This document shows, piece by piece, positions 48,118 through 59,400 of a DNA stretch of 64,000 bases. The notes beneath the pieces are model-generated. The model saw only the letters and a list, made by a program, of their open reading frames with translations, was not told the origin of the DNA and searched no databases. The translations under genes were made by a program, and so were the position numbers. The first letter of the stretch is position 1. The number at the start of each line of letters is the position of its first letter. Source of the DNA: Pseudoneurospora amorphoporcata (Eukaryota > Ascomycota > Sordariomycetes > Sordariales > Sordariaceae); assembly GCA_033297205.1 (NCBI GenBank), contig MU859067.1, positions 186,001-250,000 of the forward strand, written 5' to 3'.

Positions 48118-49748
48118 ATGGCGGTCATTGACCAGGACACCTTCTCCAACATTTCATGGCATAGTGAGCAGAACGGAGGGTCAGCGGCAGCCTCGAACGC
48201 GCAAGCAGTCCATCACGAGTCCAATAGCCCAGAGTACGCAAGAAGCGGACCAGACGACGGAAGGCCTGGTGACAACGCTACCGCCGGTATGGAACACGAC
48301 GAGCTCGATCACAGCGGCGGCGAGATCCTCGACTGCACTGTGTCTGACCCGCACAAGGAGAACGATGGCACCAAAGATGCCTATGTATCCTATCTCATCA
48401 CGACAAACGTATGTCTCATTCCTCTATACAATAACCTGTTCGCCTTGGGTCACTGTCATCTTCAGGTCTTCCTGCCAATAACACCACCACCACCCCGTGG
48501 GTTTCCACAAGGCTAACATATCAATTTCTATCATTCGTATAGACCACTTTCCCTTCCTTCCAGAAACCCCAAACCAAAATACGACGACGGTTCACCGATT
48601 TCGTCTTCCTCTACAAGGTCCTATGCCGCGACTACCAGGCTTGCGCCGTCCCTCCGCTGCCGGACAAGCAGCGTATGGAATATGTGCGGGGCGATCGGTT
48701 CGGCACTGACTTCACCGCGAGGCGAGCATGCTCCTTGCAGCGATTCCTGGCTCGTCTGGCTCTTCATCCGATATTGCGGAAAGCAGACATTCTCCATGCC
48801 TTCCTTGAGAGCCCCGACTGGAACGCTACTATGCGCAGCCGATCGGCCCGGGGATCGCTAGCATCGCCCGGCGGCCTTAGTGAATCGACTCTCGGGGGAA
48901 GTGCTGCTGCGACCGGCGGCGGCGGCGGCGGTGTCTTTGATACGTTTGCGGACAGCTTCATGAATGCCTTCACAAAAGTGGCCAAGCCCGACCGGCGGTT
49001 TATCGAGACCAAGGAGAAGAGCGACAAGCTGGACGAGGACCTGAACCATATCGAAAAGGTAGTGGCGCGGGTGGCACGCCGGGAAGCCGATATCGAGTCA
49101 GACCTCAAGGACCTAGCCGAGCAGTTCCAAAAGCTGATCACCTTGGAGCCCGGGGTTGAGACGGCCGTACGTGCCTTTGCCGCTTCGGTAGAGGACACCG
49201 CATCAGGTCTCAAGAAGCTTAAAGACCATACCGACCAGGACTACCTTGGTTCGCTACGGGACATGGTAGCATACAGTGGCGCTCTCAAGAACCTGCTCAA
49301 GGCGCGCGAGCAGAAGCAGCTCGACTACGAGCAGCTGACCGAGTATCTCAACAAGAGCACGACGGACCGCGACATGCTGGCGTCGGGCCAGTCTGGCTAC
49401 GGAACCGGTTCGGCGCTCATGAGCGGCGCAGGCGGCTTCATCCGCTCCAAGATCGAGGACGTCCGCGGGGTGGACCACGAGCAGGCCCGCCGCGACCGGC
49501 AGCGGAAGCTCGAGCTTCGCATCGAGGAGCTCACGCGCGAGGTGGAAGTGGCGCGCAACGAGTCGGAGAACTTTGGGGAGCAGGTCAGTCGCGAGGTGGA
49601 GAGCTTCGACTGGATCAAGCGCGTGGAGTTCAAGAAGCAGTTCAGCGGGCTGGCGGATGCGCACATTGAGTTTTATGGCGAGGTCATGTCGGTGTGGGAG
49701 CAGTACGTGATGGAGATGGAAAAGGAGGGGGTCGTCCTCCCGGCATAG
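48118..49748 (+). CDS. snx4: Sorting nexin SNX4/Atg24 (PX-BAR)
   Basis: Exons 48118..48408 and 48543..49748 give 498 residues. The 134-bp intron (GTATGT...GTATAG) lies inside the PX domain, joining LITTN/TTFPSF. The PX domain has the PI3P-binding RRFTDF motif and PPLPDKQ. After a Gly-rich loop (TGGGGGGVFDTFADS) comes the BAR coiled coil, with recurring charged heptads from FIETKEKSDKLDED to the end. Snx4/Atg24 recycles cargo from endosomes to the Golgi and serves selective autophagy. The frame is open for a further 82 codons after the TAG stop. It converges with KEX2. Confidence 0.93.
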
Positions 49749-50634
49749 AAGGCTAGGGAGGTGGCAAAGGCCAAGAAAGCTCCGACGGAAGAAGATAGTC
49801 CGACTGCGACTGAGGGGGAGGAGTGGGCGGATAGTCACGAATACCATCATGAGTCTAATCACGACGACAACGACATAGATCAGCAAGGTGCAGGTGCCAG
49901 TGCAGATGAACAAGGCCCGAACTACGGCGATGGTATATCACCGCCGAACTGGATTGATGTGGACTGGCATGTGGTTCCGGGACGCAACGGCCCTTGAGCT
50001 CTGTTACTTACAGGACTCTGTATTGCGCTCAGCCTGTTTAGTGGAATATGATGGTGAAGCGACAGCCAGGCTTCCGGCGTTGAATGAGATGGCTAGCTAG
50101 ATTTCGTCTCATCAGAGTTAACACGGCTGGCTGCATGGGGAGAATGGGATGTATTTTTCTAATGAGTCGCTACTACGCTTGATCGACTATGTATTGGCAT
50201 TGCTATTAGTTATGCGGCAAAAAGACGAAAGGATTATTATGATCTTATTAACCTTACTGACTGTCTATGGTGTTAAGTGTGAACAATAAATTACCTTGTT
50301 ATTGTTCTTGTTTGCTGTTGGTCTACAATGGCTACCTTGATTATGATCAATAACAGGAAAAAGGCCAGGCAATATCTGGATGGTCTTCATTGTTAGCATT
50401 CAGCATGCCACGAAGTCCAAGAGAAGACACGGTTAGGTAGACCAGCACGATACAAATAAGCAAGTCAAATGCGCTTGGAGAGAAATGAAGTAGTAGTCAT
50501 CTATACACGCCATTGGAGCCTTTTTTTTCCTCTCCCGAAAAACAGCAGTAGAGGTGTGCCTAAAGTTACTTGATGACTGTTTACATCAGACCTATCTCTT
50601 TCCCATATCTATCACAGAAAGACAGAGGTATACT
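49749..50634. other. Convergent 3' region of SNX4 and KEX2
   Basis: Contains an 82-codon stop-free continuation of the SNX4 frame (49749-49994, stop at 49995-49997), then AT-rich 3' UTR-like sequence. No separate gene is supported. Confidence 0.5.
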
Positions 50635-53329
50635 TTATCGCCTCAATGGCCTCGAGCCATGCCCATCATCGTCGCTATCGCTCCCATCATCATCATCCCC
50701 TACAACATGATGTCCACTTTCATCATCACTATCAGACCTCAATGCCCTTGCCTGTCTGCCAGTGTTGGCACCAGAAGCAGACCCGCTGCCACTCCCACTC
50801 CCCCTACCTCCCTCATCAACCCGATCACGATAAACCCCACCATCATCAACATCCTCGTCATCGCTGCCGCCAGCAAACGCATCATACAACTCCCCGCCGC
50901 GCGTCCTCTTGCCTGCGGCCAGGCCGCCACCGGCGCCGCCAGCTGCGCGCTTCTCAGCACTGCTGCCGCCGCCGGCAAGACCCTCGGCTTCTTCCTCGTC
51001 TAGCAGCTCGAACTCGTAATCGCCCCGCGGGTTGTTGCGCAGGCGCTTGCGCCGAGCGAGATAGAAGTAGACGGCTAGACTGATGCAGAAGACGCCGATG
51101 AGAGCGGCGGAGCCGTAGACCCAGACCATGGTGGCGGCAGACTTGCCGAAGGTGGGCAGGAAGGAGGGCAGCCAGGTGCTGTTTGCGGGCGTGGTGGTTT
51201 CCGACGTCTGTTCGTCGGATGTGGGGGACGGGTTGGAGGAGGCATCAGTCGGAGTTGGTTTGGAGTTGACGGGGCGGTTGGGATGGTCGGACACGGTGGT
51301 GGGTTTGATGTCGGTTGCGATGAGTTGTGGTGGTAAGGTGGTGGTGGTGGCGGGAAGGGAGGTCGTGGCGATGACGGTGTGGTCGTTGTCGTCTTCTTCG
51401 GTGGGCATCGGGAGGACCTTGGCCTTTGAGGCATCCTTGGCTTCGCCCCAGAGCTTCAGGTGCCAGTCGGTGAACGTGCCCTTGTGGGTGTTGATTTGAG
51501 TGTCCTTGACGATGATCGTCCAGTTGCCGACGCCGGTTTCACCCCTAGTTATGTAGGCGTTAGCAATGATCACCCTCAAAGAATCACGAGAAAGCGTGCA
51601 CTTACCAGTGAACGACACTCATGAACGTCCAGTCAACATAGCCAGCGCGGGCCTCGTCGTTCGCTCGGCTGACCGAAAGATGGCTGACCAGCTTATTGGG
51701 GCTGATGAGATCAACACTAAGATCTCCTCGCCTGGTATGATCAATGTTCATTGTAACCGTAATATGCTCCAGGCGCTCAAGGTTGGCCTCGTCAAGCATG
51801 GCCTGCGTAACCTCATAACTGACAGCAACTCCCGCGTCGCCCTGGGGAATTTCTTGGTTGACGTGGATCCAAGGAGAGTAGTACCAGGCTTGAGGCTTCA
51901 CCTTCTTCCAGTTCTTGGCTGCCTGAACAATGGCGTAGCTGTCCAGTTTGCCGTAGCCATACATGTGGCTGAATTGTTTGCCAATGGCAGTCGTCTGCCA
52001 CTGGCCGCTGTCAAGGTTGATAGGAACAGCAGTGTTCACGGTAAGATACTGCATATCTCTCCATGAGAGATCTGGGCGAACCTGCAGGACAAGAGCGAAG
52101 ATACCAGCTGCGAGCGGAGCGGCGGCTGAGGTACCACCGTGAGTATCAGAACAAGCATTGCCAACGTCAGTCGTGTGAATCGAATCACCACCACCGCTGG
52201 AGTATGTAACGACCAGATTCGCGGAACACGATTCAGAGTAGTAGGGATGATCGCCGTTTCTGTCAACGGCACCGACGGTAATGCTGTAGATGCTGTTGGT
52301 GTAGCCATCAAAATTGCAATTGTCTCCGTTTACGGCACCATTGCCACTGGCGAAGACGTAGATCGAGCCCAGCCCCCCACGGCCCTTCTGGACAGCATTG
52401 AGCATCGCCCTCTTGATGAGAATCCCGGGAGCATCCATGCTCTGGCCGTCATCAGGGGGTCCCCAGGAGCACGAGTAGATCTGATTGTGCTGAAAGTCGT
52501 AGTTCATAGCAACGGCTTCATCGGCGTCAGTAATCAGCTTCGAAAGGATACGCAAGCCGGCAATTCTGGAGTCATATGCTACTCCCACACCGCAGGCATT
52601 GTTTTTTCCAGCCGAAACTTCACCGGCGCAGCGAGTTCCGTGCTTGTCATCGCTCAACCGGGGTTTCGGGTCAGGGACCTTGTCGTTGAAGTCCCATGAC
52701 CCCTGGGCGTAATAGTTGGCCTTCAAGTCGTCGGTTTCCATATCCAGGCCGTCATCGACAATGGCAACGGTGGCGTTCTTTCCGGTGATGCCTTCGAGCC
52801 AAAGCCCGGTAACGTTCACGTCATGTCCAGTCTGGACAGTGTTGAAGAGATGCCACTGGTCCTTGAAGATGGGATCCTTGATGCCCAAAGTCCCGATGAC
52901 ATCCTTCTGCTTCTTGACTGCCCAGTCTACCCCTTGGCCAGAAAAGAGACCCCTTGTGGCGGGTCCTGCTGGTCGGGGGACCATGCGCTTCTCCCAGGGC
53001 TTCCGCAATCTTTGTTTCTCCGAGAAGAGAACACTATCCAAGACATGGGGCTCGTCTTTTAGTGATCGTTTTCGCCGCCGGCGCTCCGTTAACTCTCTCT
53101 TGACAATATCATGTTCGGCTTTCCTCCCGACGAAAAGATGGTGATCCTGGAGTTCACCAAGAGGCCCCTCGTGAGACAAGCCTAGGCTCCTCGCAACCTC
53201 GGTAGGTGACGTTTGGCCGTCGAGGTGGAGAACATAGTAATCGTTCGAATCGAGGTCGCGGGGGAGGACGTTGGATGCTATAGCCAGGGCGGCCAAGCCC
53301 AGCGGCGTTGTGATGGCCGAGAGCTTCAT
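50635..53329 (-). CDS. kex2: Kexin, Golgi subtilisin-like processing protease
   Basis: Exons 53329..51606 and 51544..50635 give 877 residues. The 61-bp intron (GTAAGT...ACTAG) lies in the P domain, joining VVHW/GETGVGNW. The order is signal peptide (MKLSAITTPLGLAALAIAS), pro-region with dibasic sites (DIVKR, RRRRKR, PWEKR), subtilisin domain with Asp192 (IVDDGLD), His230 (DDKHGTRC), Asn330 (FASGNG) and Ser401 (HGGTSAAAP), P domain, Ser/Thr/Pro-rich stalk, one membrane span near VWVYGSAALIGVFCISLAVY, and an acidic cytosolic tail. The tail has a Tyr-based sorting motif (DYEFELLDEE) resembling the yeast Kex2 TGN signal. It cleaves secretory precursors after Lys-Arg or Arg-Arg. Confidence 0.96.
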
Positions 53330-56300
53330 AGCTGAGTTCGTGTGGAGGGTCTAGAGCGGCCCGAGGTTGTTGTACTTCGCAGGGAATGCGCAAGGTTGAG
53401 TAGGTGTGTTTAGTTGGTTGCGGTGTCCAGTATCGAGGACAGGATTGTGCGACAAGTAGGATGCTGTCTTGGTTGGTTTCGGCTATGGCAGATTATGTTA
53501 CGAAGACGACATCAGTTCACGGCGACTGAGAAGAGACTGGAAGGTCGATTCGAGATCTCGTCCCTTTCGGATGGGCATGAAGGCGTCGTATGGGACTGAG
53601 TAGACAGAGCTATTGTATAAGCAACGGAATCAAGGAGGGAAAAGGACACAGCATACAGGACTGAAGCCCACTTGCGACCACAGCGGCAATCGGGAATCAG
53701 AATAGGCCCACTGCGCAACTGTGTGCGGGTGGTAAATAGGAACGAGGCGACAAGGATTCCCCGTCTCGCCAGGAACGGTCGAGGAAGATGGCTTGCTTAG
53801 AGATGGAGATTCACTTTTTGGAAGTTCAGTTCAGCAATCTGGCGATGTGGCCTGGAAACCATCCCGCCACAGCGCAGGCAGGGGCAACGCACACAGACGG
53901 GACGGAGCGGGACCAGCTGGTACACTCCACTACAGTTGCCAGGCGGAAGGAAGGACCCTGCTGTATTGTCTGAGGCGGCAGTTCAGGTGGGGGGCCTAGA
54001 TTTTAGGGCGTTCCTTGTACACTAGTCTAAGGGGTACCTACGGTACCTAAGGGGGGGTCATCCATGGGGCAGTGCCAGCATTGCGGGCATCCAGCGCCGG
54101 TCACAAGATTGTCGATTTACACCCCTCGACACCACAGAACCGTCTTTCTACCAATCACACCTTTGTCTTGTCAGAACGATCACCGAGATTTGCCTTTGCA
54201 GTTCTTTGAGATGAAAGCCAAAAGCAGTTTCCATTTTCAGGGCGCTCAGGGAATGGGTTTTAACGACGTTCTAACTTATACACTCTCAAACGTACCGTCT
54301 TCCATCTCTCTTGTCCCCTAGTAACCGACACTCCAGCCGTATTCGCCATGCGAGACGACACGAGACTTAAAAGATCATCTTTTCTCAAAGCCCGCTCAAG
54401 GAGTTGATATGTGGTTGGGAAGGTCCTCGGGAAAACTATAGTAAACACACAAGAGGGCAACGACGCAGCAATCCCATCGACACCGCATCCCAGATCACCC
54501 ATGGCGGTAGAGAGGGTTCTTCACGTTGCCTGCGGAGGACAACGTGGCTTCGAAACGTGTTTGTGCGACGAGGCGTTTGCCTTGGGGTTAGGCCTTTCTG
54601 CTTTCTCACCTCAATAGGGATGAAGGGCTTCTATGATGATACTCCCTTGGTACTGGGCGTTGTCAAAGAATCGAAGGGCTTCCCGCCAACAAGTCACCGA
54701 ACTTGGCCAGACAGCCACGGACATCTCACAGTCACATAAAAAAGGGAGAAAAAGGCCCAGATCTCGCTAATATTGCTGTATGCGAACCACCGTACTTCTT
54801 TGTTTCGCTTCTAATAAGCAATGCGCCGCTCGTAGTTTGGACAAGGTACCTCTGGTCTCCAAGTATACACCTCTGAAGCGTTTGTAACACAAGTACCCCG
54901 ACCATCACGTAGAGGTCAGTGCTGGCTATCACCATGTTCCATTGTTATATGCTAAATGATATGTTTGAGCAGGCAGTCCCCCAGCAGCAAAGTTCCTTTG
55001 GGTTCCTCATGAGTGACTAATTCAGCCCTGCAGAACGAGGAGAATGGTAGAGAAGCACGACTTTTGATGCAGTGGTCGGAGTTGATAATGCCGGGTTTGA
55101 GATCCATCGCGGACGTACAGGGTGCAGACGTTGATTGGCCATTGAGACGTTTCTTGCACCATACCTCAACTACTACGAAGTGCCAGCCACCGGCATTTTT
55201 GGATTTCGTTATGTTCTCAAGCACGAGACGGGAACTCGGGGCAACTATCGGCCAAGGTACCTAGAGGTATCTATGTGCTGTGTTTGGGTCACCTCATGGT
55301 CAGCGTCTTACCCCCTGACCTTGAGGGCCAGCCTCTTCACCTTGCCCAGAAAAGTCTAGTGGCACCTGAATCAAGGCCTGGCGGGTGGGATCTCCCGCCT
55401 TCTCGTTTCTCGGGACTGTCATTCCTGGTTAACTTGCTGCGACAAGGAAGCTCCAGTTTCAGTCCCCGCAAACCCGCTTATACAACCAAGGGAAGCTCAG
55501 GCTGAGCTTTTTCATGTCAACTTGGGTGATGCGCAAAGAACAGATGAATGTGTGCTTGGGGACCGTATGGCAGGCAATATAGAGGGGACTGAAACGTGAT
55601 TCGGTTTGCGCTGGAGGTTGGATTTCCACTAGATTTCTATCCGACTGTCCGATCCCGAATCCCGCCCTACTGCAGCAAAAAGCGCTGCAGGAAGTCTGCA
55701 GTGAGCAACCATTCAGCTCAAGTCAATTGTCCAGGGCAGGGCATGAATGGCATTGAGCAACCTGAGCCCATCGAGCCCAATTCAGGGCCGGCGCCAAAAT
55801 GTGACTGGCTTGCTTGCCTGAAGTATTGTACCTCAGTCCTGCCCTTGTTCGACGAGGTACACAATATACGCACACGGAGCTCCCACTACCTTGCCTATCG
55901 CGAGAGCTTCCTTGGAACGAAATTCGCGCCCAAAAGTAACCTCGTCAGCTCCGCCCAAGCTCTTTCTCCAATTTGCCCTGTCCAAGTTCCCCGGCCTCCC
56001 ATTCATATACTCGTCACCTCAGGAAGGATTCCCGTCTGACATTGACACTCGAACTTTTCCTTGCCGCCTTTCGACGTTCTTTGGTGGGGCCGCTGAAAGA
56101 CATATTGGATTGACAACTCCTGCAGCAGATCCAATGCTGCTGTAAACATCTTCTAGACGACTTCGACACACTACCTACATACTGCATAGCAACGGCTCCT
56201 CAGCTCGTACCTACATTGGACTGCCAGGGCGCATGTGTCTGCTCAACATTGGCTGCTAGTCTACTAGTTATGGCTAGTCAAGCTATCTCACCAACCGCTC

Positions 56301-56438
56301 GCTCGTGATAGTTACCAGCCTCCAGTCGTTCCCAGCAAGGCACCGAGGTCAGCCAGCCTCTGAGGATCAGCCTTCAGTCAGCTTACGGGGAACGTAACAC
56401 AATCAACTAGTCAAGAAACGAACAACCAACACGTCAAA
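53330..56438. other. Long divergent region between KEX2 and PhoD-like gene
   Basis: About 3.1 kb without a supported gene. Short tandem GGTACCTA units occur near 54030-54050. A 147-codon frame at 55596 lacks domain or codon signature. The last 300 bp is leader-like. The length suggests complex promoters or an untranslated transcript. Confidence 0.5.
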
Positions 56439-59400
56439 ATGTCGGCTCCGTACTGGGGCCAGCTCCCACCACTAGCTACGGTTCCTAGGAGTCGGCGCAT
56501 GTCTGGCGATGTGACGCCGACAACCCCATCCGACTCTCGCCAGTCCTTCGACATCCACTCTCAAACCCGCCATAGACCGAATCGCATCTCTGTCCAGACT
56601 ACAAAGTCGGAAGCCCAGACTGACGCAACTCTCAGCCCTTTCGCATCTCCGACCTCTCCCAGCTTCATGGGCCAGGGACTTGCCCCTCCTCCGGCACCAG
56701 TGCCCTACGGTGCTGACGACCAGTATCCGCCCGAGTTTCTAGAAAAGCGCCGTCGCCGTAGGAGCCAGAATCAAGATCATGAGTTGGACTATGCAGTCGA
56801 TATTGGCCCACCGCCGCCTGCCGTCCCGGAGGTTCCTCCAGGACCTCCTATGAGTTACAGATATCCGTCTGCCATTGCTGAACAACAGAACTCGTACTCG
56901 AACCCTCCTTCGGGATCATCACCCATGACCCAAGACGTGGGCTCAGATGGATTCCACGAGAATCAAACTTCGGCCGGTGACAGGCAGGTACCTCGGGACA
57001 CGACGGATGCGAGCACGAGTCGGCGGCCACAGCGTATTGTTACCGGATCGATGCGTTCGGGAAACATGCCACCACCAGCCGGAGCAAACAGCCACCGACG
57101 CAGGGCTTCTGGTGTTGACCAGCCTCTACAGAGGAGTACTAGGCGCTCGTCAGCGAGCCAGCCAGCAACCCGACAGAGAATGTTCGCAGACGACCGCTCA
57201 CCACTTCAGAGGCTCCAGCTGACCCTGGACAGCATAGCAAAAGGAGAATCAGGGGAAGGACCTACTCCACGAGTCGAAGCCGCCGAAGGCTCAGCACGGG
57301 AATTTGCGCAAGAGAACTCGGCACCCGAGCAGACCGAAATAAGCACGATATCGCCGCAAGTGCCTGTCCAGACCCAGCAGGCCTCGTCCGTTATTCAACG
57401 CCAGGAACCATCACCCCAACAAACCATGCCGATAAGTTCGACGACTTCGGCCAGACCTGACCAAGGTTCGGCGGCTGCAAAGGGACCTCTCTCGCAAAAT
57501 CCTCCCGAAGAAGGGCGAACGTACGGCGCAAACAGTGGACGGGTTGCTAGAACCCAGGTGCCTGACCAGGTGCCTGACCCGCGGATTCCCATGAACGTGG
57601 CTGTCACCAGTGTCAGGGCTTCTGATCTACCACAGCGCAACCTCAGTTTCCGCGAGCGAGCAGCTAATCAGGAGGCCAAGCTGGCCAACGGTATCAACGA
57701 GGCCTTGGGCCCCATGCCCACACCAAGGAAGGTGGTGAAGAAGCCGGTAGCAGATCCGTGGCCGAGGCAAAGCCAAGAAAAGCAGGAGGTTCAGGAGGCA
57801 GCAGAGGCTCAAGATCATCAACCAGTCGAGAAACCAATCGAATGGACTGTCAAGCGTGACGAAAGTCAACAGTTCGGCAATATCACCATCGGAGCGAGCG
57901 CAGAGCCGGTTAGAGTAACGAACCAAGAACCAGCTAGGGCAACGAGCCAGAGAGTCAAGGCGGAGACAATAATTGGTCGTGCTCCTATCCAGCAATGCCA
58001 GCGGTCATATACCGCACCGACTGAGCCACAAAACCCAGTTCAGAACGAGCCTGTCCCCCAACCTCCCGTCGAAAGCCCCATTATTCCTGTCGAAAGCCCG
58101 CAGAACACGACCGAAAGGATGCCCATGGGTGTTCCAAATTATCCTTCCCCACCCAACTACCAGCAGCAGAAACATCAGCAACAGCAGCAGCAACAGCAGC
58201 AGCAACAGCATCAGCAACAGCATCAGCAACAGCACCATCACCAGGCACGGAGAGATATCAGACTCGACGACCAGGGGAGAGATCTTAGACGCGACCGCGA
58301 TGATGCTGAACCGGGTCATCATCTCTCAAACATGCTGTATCATGCGCGGGACGACCTCAAGCCCGGGCAGGGCGAGTTTCAACCGACGAGATACCTTGAG
58401 GAATGGAAGAATGGCACGGTCGGCACTCTTGCTGGCCCGCTTCTGGACCTGGGCAACATGTCGCCTGCAGGAGACAAGAATGCACCCCAGTTTCGGAGAC
58501 GGGGTACCGGGGGATCGCGGACTAGGAGAGGCGAGGCTTTTGATGGCGAGTATGATGACACTTATGGTAAGTAATCGCTACGTGCCCTATTGGCGGATGT
58601 GGATGACATCGCAAGTAGCGTTGTCACTCAGTAATTGGCATCATCCCCTTGGCTCTGCATCTGAGGCTTTCATGTTCCCTGATTTTCTCATCCTTCTCTT
58701 GCATGCCATGCACGGTTTCGAAGTACTAACTCAACCCTCTATGTGAAGCTCCCACAAGATTCAAGCCGCCACTCTACCTCAAGTGCGGACCCTTGCTTCG
58801 GTTTTGCGGTATCCGGCATGACCGTGTGGCTACTCGCTCCCCCAAGCCCGGGGTTGTGCCGTTGGAGAAAGAGATATGGCGAGGCTCGGTGATGATCGTC
58901 ACTTCAGACGCCGATTCATCATACGACATTGCCCCGACACTGAGGCTGTTCGCACAACCAGTGGAACTCTTACCCCCTCCGCCGAAGATAATACATGGCG
59001 ATGAGCCTCTGGCAGCAGAATACGTCGACCCCATTGCAGGCCATCCTAAAGTAGGACGCAAGGGCGAGACTCTGTATGTCCGGCCGGTCGACCACCTAGA
59101 AGAAGGCAAGGATCTTTCCAGGGACGAAACCGACAACGGGCTATTCGAAAAGTCGCGAAGCGCGCCTGATTCTCTCCCTGCCGGCGTAACGGACCCGCCC
59201 GGATCTTTTAATGCCCGGAAGAAACGCGCAAAGATGGATGGGGAGAAGGCAGGGAAGTACAAAGACGTTCGAGGATTCCGGCTCCATGCCGAGCGAGGGT
59301 ACACGTTCTGGCGGTTCAACATTGAAGTCGAACTCCGCGAGAAACAACAACGCATTGCCTATCGGATCAACAGGGGCCCAGCAACGGGTTTCTGGGTCCC

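Noticed and set aside
49254..49913. 219-codon minus-strand open frame
   Set aside because: Antisense to the SNX4 BAR region; Leu/His/Arg-rich without any domain.
55596..56039. 147-codon plus-strand frame
   Set aside because: No recognisable domain, signal peptide or codon bias; it sits in the leader/promoter region of the PhoD-like gene.
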